64,000 nucleotides of DNA from positions 694,886 through 758,885 of the forward strand of contig JAAOOA010000096.1 of NCBI GenBank assembly GCA_012861695.1. The letters run 5' to 3'. The notes beneath the pieces are model-generated. The model was not told where the DNA came from and made no database searches. It was given only the letters and a program-made list of their open reading frames with translations. This document shows positions 39,452-55,590 of the stretch, one piece after another. The position numbers and the translations under genes are program-made. Each line of letters starts with the position of its first letter. Within the stretch, counting starts at the first letter, position 1. Source of the stretch: Trematomus loennbergii. Its lineage: Eukaryota; Chordata; Actinopteri; Perciformes; Nototheniidae.

Positions 39452-39689
39452 CAGGGGCGGAGTGGGACTGAAAATCAGCCCTGGACTCTGACCCAGCCCA
39501 GCCACACCAATTGGTAGAGCACGCTCGTGAACTGTCAACGGGGGCGGGGGGAGCTCGCTGCGGGGAAACTGTGGACCTCTGTCGCCTGTCAGCGCAACTT
39601 AAATGATGACGTGTAAAAAAAAAAACGGCCCGCTGGCGGCCGGCCGTTCTGTGATTCTCCAGAACACACAGATGGCCAGTCCGCCCCTG
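39452..39689. mobile_element. hAT MITE with perfect 8 bp target duplication
   Basis: Inverted ends CAGGGGCGGAGTGG and CCAGTCCGCCCCTG. GCTGATTG is duplicated at 39444-39451 and 39690-39697. An 8 bp duplication is characteristic of hAT transposition. 238 bp, no coding capacity. Confidence 0.9.
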
Positions 39690-39796
39690 GCTGATTGTAT
39701 AAAAGTGTGTGACCATATTCGTCCTACCAGTGGGAATTCAAACCATGAACCCTGAACTTTCCTAAGAAGAGAAACATGGTCCTCCAAGCTTATTTC

Positions 39797-40923
39797 CCTG
39801 TTAAACCTAAAGCTTTCTTTTCACGAAACTGTGTCTCAGGGCTTCTTAACATTTAACAAACTATGAATGTGTCATACCCACTTAACGGGAAGAAACTCAG
39901 CTAACTGACGATATGAACCATTTTTACCGAAACAAAACACAATTCTAACGCAGAGCCTCTGAATTAGCACTAAGCGAAAAAATGCTAACGCACTTAGCAC
40001 AGAACTCACGGTAGAAATATGTTATACTTCATCGGTTCTGCACAGACTGGATTTCATATGAAAGCTGGGATTCCACAGTTTACAATGGTATAAGCATCAT
40101 CATTCCACGATCAAAACTCAGGGCAGCGAAGGCGAAACCAGACAACACACAACTTAGCTTTACGTAGCCAAAACGGCAAATATGTCTTACCTTTGCTGTT
40201 TTCTGATCAAAAGTTGTGTTCAATGGCATTACAATGCATAAAAACGCTGCTGAAGGTTAATTCAATGTCTCTGTGTCACTTTGAAATGATTACTGATAAT
40301 CCATCATCATATTTATGGCAATATTCGTATTTTTCATATTGAGTGTGACAGAGCTTCCGGTTTTGGGCAAGCTGCGTGCGCATCACTCTCAATCCTAAAT
40401 GGTAATGTTTAGATGGATTTAGGAACCTCCCCTCGATTCTATTGGCTCTAACGGTTAAAAAGATGTGTCAATCACCAAAATCTACAAATGGGTTCCAGAG
40501 AAACGGCCCAAAATACCAAAATGCACCCAAATGACCCCAGAAGTGTTTTCTTTTTCTAAACCTCTCTAGAAAGGTCAAATTTCACTTGTTTTGCATCAAT
40601 CTTGATACAGAGTGCTTATGTTATAGTTTGGATTCCTAAAGCTTTTAGTCTACCATCCCATCATTCAAGGGTGGTTTTCACTATAAGTAATGTTTTTTTG
40701 GACGGACACTATAATTTAAATTTTTTTATGTTCAATCTGAATTTACTTTAAAATAAAAAAATCTATATTGATTCTGACTTTTCTACATCCAACTCACAGG
40801 TTTATCATTGCTTTGAGAAAAAAGATGATTAATTTACCCCTTTTTGAAGTGAAGATTTAGTCATTTGTTCTGGGAATGTCATTTTCGCCCGAGGCCTGAA
40901 AAACAGGCTTGGGGCTTAACAGG
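39797..40923. mobile_element. piggyBac-like MITE, copy 2
   Basis: Diverged second copy of 3053-4115 in the same orientation. They share long blocks such as GGGCTTCTTAACATTTAACA and CTGACTTTTCTACATCCAAC. The right TTAA is intact (40924-40927) and the left one has mutated (TTTC). The left inverted end is worn. Confidence 0.85.
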
Positions 40924-40984
40924 TTAATAGGTGTTAACAAATGTTATTTGGCAGACATCCTACACAGTGTCCAGACTCAGAAAA

Positions 40985-41105
40985 ATCTGCTGAGTTGGCG
41001 CTGATAAACCTGTATAGGCTACAATTTTCCATACAGAAAATTGGTCAGAAATTAATAAGGGAATAGAAAATAACTTGAAGTCTAAGCAGAATTGATGTTG
41101 GAGTG
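40985..41105 (-). repeat. interspersed repeat family R1, copy 3, first half
   Basis: Reverse-strand match to the GACTTGAAGCTATT end of 32285-32535. It is interrupted by the hAT element at 41114. Confidence 0.55.
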
Positions 41106-41113
41106 GTGCAAAG

Positions 41114-42494
41114 CAGTGGCGTAGCCCAGGCCCGCCCAGTTTACTCATTGGCCCGCTCTGAGAAAGCTCGGTGTAATTCTTTTTTTTTTTTATTATTATT
41201 ATACATTTTTTTATTCACCCATTGAGAATATCCAAGCATTCAAAGTGAAATGTAAGTGAACAAATATCGATTAGAATGAATGTTGCATGTGTTTTATCCT
41301 CTGAACGGAACTCATTTCCGGTAAAAACTGGTTGTTGGTTCCGGCGCGCGCCCAATTAGTAACGTGAGAGAGCTGCCTGCAAATGATGCTCTCATCTAGC
41401 AGCGATCCAGGGCCAGGCTCTCTGACTCCGGAGACTATACTGTTACGGCCGCTTGCTCCACGGCGCTAGCAGTGCTCCCTCCCGCTCCCGGTCGTCAGCA
41501 TGAAGCAGTGTAGGCCTACCCGCTGATCTGTCTGCGCTTGATGAACCGCCTTCACAGCCAAAACTGAAGAAGTTCCCCTACACTGTTCATCATGGGAAAG
41601 CAAGGTGCTTCTCATCGACAATACAGCGCAAGTAGGGACGCGCTTTTCTGTAAAATGTGCAGACATTTCCCCAGCCCAGGAGCTGAAGGTGCATTTACGA
41701 GGGATGGATATGTAGACTGGAAGCACCTGCGTAACTAGTTGGAGAGACATACAAAAAGCGAGGACCACTGCAAGTCCATGAGCAGGTTTGAATGCTACAA
41801 CCTATTGTTGCTGTTACCTAGTGCAATAAAAGAGTTACATAACGATTGTAAATAACCCAATTTGTGTTCTGTGAAACTGAAAAGGATATTACATTGTTTT
41901 TGTTACTTTCGTTGCAGTTGAATGTCTTAAATGTAATTTAGGTTAACTTCCTGTTTTATTTAGATGCATTTATTTTGAAGGCGAGTTTACGCTGTTGACA
42001 GGAAGTTGTTGTTGCTATGGAAACAACGTGGGAGAAAAGGAGCGGAGATTAACGGAGAAAAGTCATATCTACATATAAACACGGAGAAAGTAAAGGATAA
42101 AGTTTATGTTTAAGTTTAGCACCCCCCAAGAGGCACAAAGTTGGTATTAACTATAATATAAACATGTAGGTTGTGTCCTAATTTGTTTGTATGCTGTTGT
42201 GTAGCTTTGCTGTCTGTTTACAGTTCACTTTTGGTAGTATGCTAAAGTGATTCTAATACGGATGGAGCCTAAATGTATTTGTTATTTTTGTGTCTTTATC
42301 GCTCTTACGTTGATATTGGAGATTTCAATCAATTCATATCATCAGTCAAGTCCTCGACCATTATTCGGAGGGAAATGCTACAACGATGCTTGGCAATGGC
42401 ATTATTATTATTATAGGCCAGGCCTACCTTAAAGTCATTTTTCCCCCCATTTTATACAGGCCCGTCCTAAAGTACATTTCTGCCTACGCTACTG
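41114..42494 (+). mobile_element. hAT element with TTF-type zinc-finger remnant
   Basis: Ends CAGTGGCGTAG and CTACGCTACTG. An exact 8 bp duplication, GTGCAAAG, lies at 41106-41113 and 42495-42502, which defines a hAT insertion. On the plus strand 41550-41785 encodes, with breaks, PKLKKFPYTVHHGKARCF and then FCKMCRHFPSPG...GYVDWKHLRN...LERHTKSEDH. This resembles the N-terminal TTF/BED-like zinc finger of hAT (ZMYM-type) transposases. The catalytic domain is gone. It sits inside repeat R1. Confidence 0.88.
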
Positions 42495-42502
42495 GTGCAA
42501 AG

Positions 42503-42665
42503 TTGACATATCTTTGTAGGCCGAGCCAGAATTTAGCATCACAAGGGCTCCCCGAAAAAAAACTATGGGATTTTTCCATTGGATTTCGGAACATGGCAGA
42601 AAATAAGATCTGTTGCAAGAATATGTTTTGATAATCTCCACATATTAACACCACTTTATGATTTT
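42503..42665 (-). repeat. interspersed repeat family R1, copy 3, second half
   Basis: The reverse strand carries GTGGAGATTATC, TTCCGAAATCCAATGGAAAA and CCCTTGTGATGCTAAATTCT, matching the copies at 10255 and 32285. Confidence 0.78.
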
Positions 42666-43074
42666 TGAAGTGTAAATGCAATTGGCAAAGATGTAAATAC
42701 ATAAATGCTGCACATCACCACCGCTAGCTTAAGACCGACTCGTGTTGATGTGAGGATGTTTAGTAGTTTATTTTGTCAAAATGTTTTTTGTCAAACAATT
42801 TTATGAACATGGACGCTATGGACATTCACCAGTGAGGTATTTACTGACGTATTTTATGTTTTAGAACAAAATGTTAAAATCTCTTAAGCTTGCGTTAACC
42901 ATAGACGTTATTTCAGGACACAAACATGTTGAGAAAATCATTGACTTTGAGACGAGGGAACAGGAAGTGGTAAAATGCTGACTCACTCAGGTTTTGAGGA
43001 CTCGATTAAAAACATATGGGTGTTTCCTGCAGGCCTTTCCCTGGTGGTGATGGTTGTGATTGTGTAATCCACAG
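42666..43074. other. end of giant intron
   Basis: No signal apart from the acceptor at 43074. Confidence 0.5.
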
Positions 43075-43221
43075 GATGAGTTTCTGCTGGAGACTCAGAC
43101 TAGGCTTCAGTCAGAGATCACCCAGCGCTGCCTCGCCAACGCCAGCCGCCCCCCCCTCACCACCTCTGATGCTCCACCAGCTGAGGCCGCAGGACCAGAA
43201 GACAGCACAACCACAGTCTGA
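43075..43221 (+). CDS. ppp1r37-like: PPP1R37-like terminal coding exon, short C-terminus
   Basis: The acceptor is tccacag (ends 43074). In phase 0 it joins the previous exon as ...PPPQEQ|DEFLLETQTRLQSEITQRCL, equivalent to the human stretch VKSFIETQKALLAEIQNGCK. It continues ANASRPPLTTSDAPPAEAAG and ends PEDSTTTV with TGA at 43219-43221. Human PPP1R37 continues for well over 200 residues with a long acidic tail; here only about 25 residues follow the helix. The short tail may be a paralogue feature, or a further splice could be missed. A (CA)n tract starts about 7 bp after the stop. Confidence 0.85.
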   Translation, partial: DEFLLETQTRLQSEITQRCLANASRPPLTTSDAPPAEAAGPEDSTTTV

Positions 43222-43222
43222 G

Positions 43223-43227
<5 letters not shown>

Positions 43228-43300
<73 letters not shown>

Positions 43301-43338
43301 ACACCACACACACACACACACACACAAACACACACCAC

Positions 43339-43411
<73 letters not shown>
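43228..43411 (+). repeat. (CA)n microsatellite in the presumed 3' UTR
   Basis: About 88 CA units with interruptions, starting about 7 bp after the LRR gene stop codon. Confidence 0.97.
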
Positions 43412-43575
43412 AGGGGGACAAATGGCCAACCTTGTACAGATCACCTCAGAAAGCATTCTTTCAGACGCCATGTCCCAGTGTCCCAGTGTCCCAAACCCAA
43501 ACAGCTGAGGAGCAGATATATGCGTATAATAATTCTATCGCAAATAATGATAACCATAAAACTCCAAATCCGGGT

Positions 43576-43581
43576 AATAAA
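43576..43581 (+). promoter_or_regulatory. candidate polyadenylation signal AATAAA (LRR gene)
   Basis: AATAAA about 355 bp after the stop at 43221, beyond the (CA)n tract. It is the first canonical hexamer on this strand after the stop; no transcript evidence is available. Confidence 0.4.
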
Positions 43582-43869
43582 GGCGGAGTAGAGCTCCCTA
43601 ATGAAACGCCGGCCCCCCCGCTGCTCCTCGCCTAATGTTCCCGCCGAGCCGCTCGCCACTTTCCATAAAGCAATTTTGCAAGCCCACTTCAAACGTGAAT
43701 CACCTAGAAATGAAGAGAACTGCTCCTCCACCCCACCCCTCCGATCTCCCCCACCATCACCCCCCTCCCCTTCTGACAACACACTGGAGCTGTGTGTGTG
43801 TGTCTGTGTCTCAAATCCCTGTTTGCTTGTGTTTCATCATCACTTAATGTTCACAGTGATGCATTGCGG

Positions 43870-43872
<3 letters not shown>

Positions 43873-43946
<74 letters not shown>

Positions 43947-43953
43947 TGTGGTG

Positions 43954-43984
<31 letters not shown>

Positions 43985-43993
43985 TGTGTGTGT
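43873..43993 (+). repeat. (GT)n microsatellite
   Basis: About 60 GT units with three GG slips. Confidence 0.97.
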
Positions 43994-44119
43994 AGGGATG
44001 TAGCATCATTACTCTGACAGAGGTAGCAGCCATGAACTCAGCCGAGTTCCATCTGCATTAATCAGAAGCACAGGCAGGCCGACGTTATACAGCAACACAA
44101 TGTGAGACAGTGAGCACAG

Positions 44120-46440
<2,321 letters not shown>

Positions 46441-46488
46441 TGAGATCAGAAGGGCGGGATTAGCAGGGGAGATTCACCCCCCCCCCAG

Positions 46489-46834
46489 ATGACACTCACC
46501 TCCATGCAGCCAGAACGGGAGCTGGATGAGATTTTTCTGTGTGCGTGTGGAAGCAGACTGACAGCAGCATGTGCCCCCCCCCCTTCTTCACCTGATGTCT
46601 TAGCGCCTTCATCCACCTCCTCCTCCTCGACCTCGTCCATCATAACCCATGTGGGCATGGCAATGTCCCAATCCCCCTCTCCTCCAGCCAAAGTGGCCCC
46701 AGGGCTGCTTTCAAGCCCAGACCCGGGCCCACTCTTTGGAACCCCCCCCCCCCGCCCCAGAGGTGGAGGAGGCAGATGCTGGGCAGTGGGAGCAGGACAG
46801 CATCCATAACAGCAGAGGGCCTACTTCATCTTAG
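46489..46834 (+). other. unexplained open stretch, possible exon
   Basis: A strong-looking acceptor (C10 then AG, ending about 46488) precedes MTLTSMQPERELDEIFLCAC and a Pro/Ser-rich stretch. At the poly-C run about 46741-46754 the frame can switch to PEVEEADAGQWEQDSIHNSR followed by GPTSS and a stop. The composition is coding-like but I recognise no family. It could be a missed 3' exon of the LRR gene or chance. Confidence 0.2.
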
Positions 46835-46867
46835 TTAGGGAGGAGTGAGGGCAAGGCATGAATATCA

Positions 46868-46982
46868 GACACACACACATACATACACACAGACACACAC
46901 ACATACATACACACAGACACACACACATACATACATACACACAGACACACACACATACATACACACAGACACACACACATGA
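46868..46982 (+). repeat. about 30 bp minisatellite, 4 copies
   Basis: Unit ACACACACATACATACACAC plus AGAC, a compound CA/CATA repeat. Confidence 0.93.
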
Positions 46983-48190
46983 GTTTTACTTATCTCTACC
47001 TACACTCATTTCTAACTTATAGAAGTGGTTTTCCAACAGCCATGTGACAGCCGTGGTGCGGGCAGGTACATTTCTCTGTATAAATGTTGTATAAATCAAA
47101 TGAAGTGATTGCTGACATGACAGCAAATGATAAGACAACAGGGAAACATAGTACATACTGTTGTGATACTTGTAGAGACACTGACATAGTATGAAACACT
47201 ATCCTGAAAGTAATGCCAATGCAATATATTCAGGACATAAAATGTCATTATACTGCATTTACATCCCGGCTGCGTACCACTGATCTAATGCCCCCCCGTC
47301 TGCAGCTCTTCTCTATGTCCGCAATATTTACATGCCATATTTGTGGGAGGATCTTGCATTTGAAAAGCCTAAAACTCATTTGTTATGACTCAGTTGATCA
47401 GGTCCACGCAGCCGAGCTGGCTTAGCGAAAGTCACAATGTTAATGAAAGTGATTTGGATTACAAGTGTTGATCAGTGATCTATAGAGGACTCTAGGAAAC
47501 GTATCACTCTCATGGTCACTTCTCACTTTCATCAGGTATGTTGTCGCTGTTTAAACAAAGTTAATGTGGTTAGTAGTATTCCTTACTCTCTGTTGTTTCT
47601 GTGACATTTTGAGAGAGCTAATCAAGCTCTATTCTTCAAATACACGATGAAAGATATCATTTTGTGTTCTGTATCTTTATATATTATTTGTTTAATGCAC
47701 TTTAGTGGAACTTCATTTTGATTAGACCACAAATATGCATGCAAAGTGTCACATCTATGTTGTCAGAAACTGTTGGGTGGGCAGCTCATCTTGAGATCAT
47801 GTATTTAAACATCATATGTACCAATGTTAGGATTTATACATCAATTGACATTCAGATATCATGTGTACCTACAAATCATGACATGAGAAATAGGATGTTA
47901 TCATTTAGCTCTCCAATAACAAAGTGTTTCTACAACTTTATCATCATATTTAGAATGAACAATGCTGTTGAAGTATGACGCAGTGCGTTGTCCTCTGGAG
48001 ATGAGGGGAAGTTTTGCTCTGATGAAGAGTAGGTCAGGACTGTAATCTTTCATCAGTCTGACATTACGCTGAGCAATTAGGCAGGACCGTTGTGTTCTTT
48101 ACTAATGAACAACGGTTCAACGACGCCTCCCTCAACGCTGCCATCCATCACCCAAAAACATCCCGACCTATCCAAGCTCACACAAAAACC
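46983..48190. other. intergenic, nothing recognised
   Basis: AT-rich, no signal. Confidence 0.4.
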
Positions 48191-48194
48191 CACA

Positions 48195-48211
48195 GACACA
48201 CACAACACAAA

Positions 48212-48244
<33 letters not shown>

Positions 48245-48285
48245 CACAACATACCGCTGGCTCCCTAAAACCTGAGCATCCACCT

Positions 48286-48365
<80 letters not shown>

Positions 48366-48385
48366 CACACACACACACACACAGA

Positions 48386-48416
<31 letters not shown>

Positions 48417-48555
48417 CATACCGCTGGCTCCCTAAAACCTGAGCATCCACCTCAAACACACACACACACAAAAACCCACAGACACACACAAACACAAACA
48501 CACAGACACACACACACACACAGAGACACACACACACAGAGACACACACACACAG
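48195..48555 (+). repeat. (CA)n complex with a 167 bp segmental duplication
   Basis: The unique block CCGCTGGCTCCCTAAAACCT plus GAGCATCCACCTCAAAC occurs at about 48253 and about 48420, each time followed by CA-rich DNA. Confidence 0.92.
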
Positions 48556-48824
48556 GCAGGCAGTTTGATGGCTTTCTGGCCGTTGCTCTCAGCCTCCTGC
48601 TGGATGTGTGCCTCTCCTCCTCCTCTTCCTCTTTCCCCCTTGTCAACACAATCCCTACACCCATCAGTCCTGCGGCCCGGGGCCCTGTGGGGGGGGATCC
48701 GTCCCTCGCAGAGTCCTCTGGGTGCTTTCCCCTGCACACATACATATTTGTTGTTGGACACCAGTGGGGACCGTAAAACAATAAAATGATACATGTATTT
48801 GTTGGTGAAAAATGACAAAAGAAT

Positions 48825-48915
48825 ACTGTGTACTGTTACATGTATTTTACATTTGCAATTCAGGACTTTTACTTGTAATGGAGAACTTTAAGATCATAGT
48901 ATTAGTACTTTGACT
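48825..48915 (+). mobile_element. hAT-like MITE right-end fragment
   Basis: CAGGACTTTTACTTGTAATG...GTATTAGTACTTTGACTT matches the right part of the AAGTAC-rich family seen at 22822. Confidence 0.55.
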
Positions 48916-49087
48916 TCAGTGAAGAATCATAGCACTTTCCCCAGCTCTGGTAGGAGGGTGCAGGGACCTCATGCCTCCTGTCTTCTGATCACTCCTGTCT
49001 CACTTCCTGAACTCTCCTCCGTATCGCTCTCCTCTTGCTTCTCCCTGTTTGCATCAGCTCTACATATCCTGTTTACTCCACTCATGT

Positions 49088-49475
49088 TAGACAGGTTGTC
49101 TGTTGCTCTACACACCAAGCACTCATTGACAGGTTGTCTGTTGCTCTACACACCAAGCACTCATTGACAGGTTGTCTGTTGCTCTACACACCAAGCACTC
49201 ATTGACAGGTTGTCTGTTGCTCTACACACCAAGCACTCATTGACAGGTTGTCTGTTGCCTACAGACCAAGCACTCATTGACATGTTGTCTGTTGCTCTAC
49301 ACACCAAGCACTCATTGACAGGTTGTCTGTTGCTCTACAGACCAAGCCTCATTGACATGTTGTCTGTTGCTCTACACACCAAGCACTCATTGACGACAGG
49401 TTGTCTGTTTGCTCTACACACCAAGCACTCATTGACAGGTTGTGTCTGTTGCTCTACACACCAAGCACTCATGTT
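49088..49475 (+). repeat. 38 bp minisatellite, about 10 copies
   Basis: Unit ACAGGTTGTCTGTTGCTCTA plus CACACCAAGCACTCATTG, with one- and few-base indels. Confidence 0.96.
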
Positions 49476-50045
49476 TGACACAGACTCTGATTCCTCGGTA
49501 ACCTTTGTCTTCTCTATTTTTGCTAATTGTTGAAATGAATGATTATGGACCTACTCTTAACTTGCTGTCTTGAGTTAGTTGTGTCTGTTCAGTGCCAGGG
49601 TTAAAGCACTTGAAAGTTGAAACTACTCAAAAATGATTGGGAAACATCCGAATGGTGACAACCAACAACCAAACATACATCTCCACAAGATGAATACCTT
49701 GTAAGTGTGAAAGAAGAGCGTATCGACCATGTTGCAGGGACGAGATGATTGTGTCCCAGCATGCTCCCTGGCTGAAGACTTCCTGCTTTGATATCAGCCA
49801 AGAAGCTGCTCACTCTCATTATGGAGAAGAGGAAGCAGACTGCTCCTCTTCCTCTCTGCTTGTTGGAATGATTCATGCCCATTCATTAGAGGGGAAGCAG
49901 GGAGTGAGGAGGAGGAGGAGGAGGAGGGGGGGGTCACTTCTGCAGGGCTCTTGTGGCTGTGCCAACTTACAGAAGCAGACATCAGGAGGGGGGGTGTCAG
50001 CGGAGTGTTTAAGGATGTTCACCACAGAAACATTTAGCGTATAAC
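49476..50045. other. intergenic, nothing recognised
   Basis: Contains a GGA-rich run at about 49907-49930. No gene recognised. Confidence 0.4.
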
Positions 50046-50397
50046 CCACTGATCCAGTCCTCAGACCGGGCCTGCACACGGTGTGGGGGATGGGACCAGG
50101 ACTTCACTATAAGTTCAGAGACAGGTAACCAATAGCACTGATCCAGTCCTCAGACCGGGCCTGCACACGGTGTGGGGGATGGGACCAGGACTTCACTATA
50201 AGTTCAGAGACAGGTAACCAACTGATCCAGTCCTCAGACCGGGCCTGCACACGGTGTGGGGGATGGGACCAGGACTTGACTATAGTTCAGAGACAGGTAA
50301 CCAACTGATCCAGTCCTCAGACCAGGCCTGCACACGGTGTGGGGGATGGGACCAGGACTTGACTATAAGTTCAGAGACAGGTAACCAATAGCACTGA
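50046..50397 (+). repeat. about 83-91 bp minisatellite, 4 copies
   Basis: Unit begins ACTGATCCAGTCCTCAGACC and ends GACAGGTAACCAA. The first and last copies include an extra TAGC. Confidence 0.96.
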
Positions 50398-52866
<2,469 letters not shown>

Positions 52867-54160
52867 TCTGAGTGGATTAGGGGTGTTAGGGAACAGGGAA
52901 CAGTGACCAGCATCAGTGACAGTGGATTGAGTCCAGATGTGCTCAGCTTGCAGCAGTGTGTGAGATGTGACACTCTCACTCTCTTCATTTATAACAGCAA
53001 AGTTCCTGATCTAACTGTAGAGTTAATTTGAGTGTTAAAGCAATTAAGGTAGCGTGGGTGATTCAAGATGGTTAATTTGATATATTTAATTTAAAAAACG
53101 GTTTAAATTCCGATAGAAAAAAAGATTCAAATGTTCTGACGAAGGAAAAAAAATCATCTGAAATATGTGAATGACCATCCTTTAAGTTTCCCATCCTTTT
53201 TTTCTTTATAATTGAGTTACTTAGCAGAATGAATTAACAACACAAAATATTTTCAACAAATACATTATTTAAATTATTTTGTTCTTTCCCCGCTTTGATT
53301 CTTATCACTATTGCTTATTATACATTTAACTTATTTACTGCTTTTATCCACAGCAACTTACAATAACTGCATTCACCAAAAAACCTGAATATATATGGTA
53401 ACAATCCAAAAATCTGATCTTTTAAAAAACAACATATGGTTAAAAGATGACAGATACATCCTTCATGTCTAATCAGGGGGTCATTCAGAATGTTTGGTGT
53501 TGTATGGAGTTCTACTTCTCACTTCTTATTTAGCAAAATACCAGAAATAGTTGACAGTTTAAGTTATTTCCCAGAAGGCACTTAGAGATTTGCATGATGG
53601 GAATATATGCCGATGGTTTGCCGCATTCTGTCCAGCAGTTTGAACATGGTGAGGAGGGGGAGAGGTGGTCCTGCTCCTCAGCCTCTCTCCTGTCATCCCA
53701 AACCCTTTCTCTCTCCCGCCATGACGTTATACAACTGTGTCAGAGTCACTCCCTGCTGTGATGTGTTTAGAGTATTGGCATGGTGACGGCTGGGCACCTT
53801 GTTACTGAAGGATGATTAGTGGGTTGGCATCATCATCACTGAGACTCCTCATCACTGCAGTGACAGAGAGGAGAACTCAGGATCTGAATCTAAACATTCA
53901 CAGCTGTTCAGGGTTCAGTGAGGATGAATTCTGTCCTAAACTGTAGATTTGATCAAAGTCATAAAAACATCTAATAGATCATCCGGAGAAAAAGATCACA
54001 GAGTAATCCCATAATAATCATATCTCAGTGAGAGCTTATAAATGATCTAACACTGCCCCCTAGTGGCATGCACTGCTAGTTTCAGCTTCAATAATGAAAC
54101 AACCAGACATGAACCCAGAGAGGGGCTCCGCTGAAATCTGCTCATGAAGCAGCCAAGAAA
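52867..54160. other. intergenic, nothing recognised
   Basis: AT-rich, no signal. Confidence 0.4.
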
Positions 54161-54166
54161 ATAGCT

Positions 54167-55090
54167 TCAAAAGTACATCTTAATAAAAGTTACAGTGCAG
54201 TGTGAGATATGATTGACAAAAAGAAAAGTCTTCAGCCTGGATTTAAAAGTAGTAAGAGTTGCAGAGGACCTGCAGGTTTCTGGGAGTTTGTTCCAGATGT
54301 TTGGAGCATAATAACTGAACTTCTCCATGTTTAGTTCTGACTCTGGGACAGAAGGCAGACCAGAAGACCTGAGAGTTCTGGATGGTTCATCATTTAGCAG
54401 GAGGTCAGAAATGTATTTTGGGCCTAAACATTCAAGCTTTATAAACCAGCAGCAGTATTTTAAATCAGTTCTTTGACACACAGGAAGCCAGTGTAAAGAC
54501 CTCAGAACTGGACTGATCTCTCTAGTGTTAGTGAGGAAGCCAGTGTAAAGACCTCAGAACTGGACTGATCTCACTAGTGTTAGTGAGGAAGCCAGTGTAA
54601 AGACTTCAGAACTGGACTGATCTCACTAGTGTTAGTGAGGAAGCCAGTGTAAAGACTCAGAACTGGACTGATCTCACTAGTGTTAGTGAGGAAGCCAGTG
54701 TAAAGACTTCAGAACTGGACTGATCTCACTAGTGTTAGTGAGGAAGCCAGTGTAAAGACTTCAGAACAGGACTGATCTCACTAGTGTTAGTGAGGAAGCC
54801 AGTGTAAAGACCTCAGAACTGGACTGATCTCACTAGTGTTAGTGAGGAAGCCAGTGTAAAGACTCAGAACTGGACTGATCTCACTAGTGTTAGTGAGGAC
54901 TGGAGCAGCGGCGTTCTGATAGATCTTTTAGTGAGACCTGTAAAGAAACTGACAGATTGAAATGCATGGATATGTCTCTCCAGGTCCTGCTGAGACGGAA
55001 GTCTTTTAATCCTGGATATATTCTGAAGGTGATAGACAGGAGGCTGACTGACTGAATTCAGGTCCGGTCCATTACTGCTCTAGGTTTACA
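54167..55090 (-). mobile_element. LINE reverse-transcriptase fragment, reverse strand
   Basis: The minus strand reads, from the right, QNAAAPVLTNTSEISPVL, SLHWLPV, LGPKYISDLLLNDEPSRTLR, APNIWNKLPETCRSSATLTT and FKSRLKTFLF, the usual C-terminal order of an L2/Rex-type LINE reverse transcriptase. The coding sequence is broken by the 52 bp tandem array inside it. It is dead and intergenic. Confidence 0.85.
54483..54897 (-). repeat. 52 bp tandem array inside the LINE coding region, 8 copies
   Basis: Unit begins GGAAGCCAGTGTAAAGACCT and ends GTGTTAGTGA. It includes the hairpin CTCACTA-GTGT-TAGTGAG. Two copies are 51 bp because one T is lost. Confidence 0.96.
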
Positions 55091-55324
55091 GGCTAAAGTC
55101 CTGCAGTCATAATCGCACAAGGCAAGTTTATTTATAAAGCACATTTCAAGGAATTACAAAAAATAAAAATGAAAATGTAAAGCATTACGATATAGTACAA
55201 CAGAAACACTTTATAAAATGACAGTGCTCAACTAATATAAGAGTACCATGTATTTTCAGCTCAACACAGAGAGGGGACAGGGGGGTGCAGTGCTGAACAT
55301 GTGGAGGTCTCTCTCCTACAACGT

Positions 55325-55590
55325 GTCATTTAGGTGATGGGGACTGGAGGCTGGAAAGGTTCCAGTCCGCCTCCTGGGCCCTGCCGAGGTGCCCTTGAGC
55401 AACTGCTCCTGGGCACCAGACGGGTAGAAGCCCCTCACTCTGCCACATATCCACTACTGCATGTAGTCCTGTTTGTGCATATATCAACTATGTGTGTAAT
55501 GTTAATAACACCAGAGTGAAACGCTGAATTCCACTCAGGGATGTATCAAGTCTGTCTTTCTTACTCTTAGTATCATAAGTCAAATGACTT
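55325..55590 (+). mobile_element. SINE body, 5'-truncated
   Basis: CTGCCGAGGTGCCCTTGAGC, followed by CAACTGCTCCTGGGC and CACTGC-like blocks, is the body of a widespread teleost tRNA-derived SINE. The tRNA-like head is absent. Confidence 0.7.

Noticed and set aside
43601..44017. Proline-rich open frame after the LRR gene
   Set aside because: Composition is driven by C-rich sequence and a (GT)n tract, with no homology recognised. The region is better read as 3' UTR or downstream DNA.
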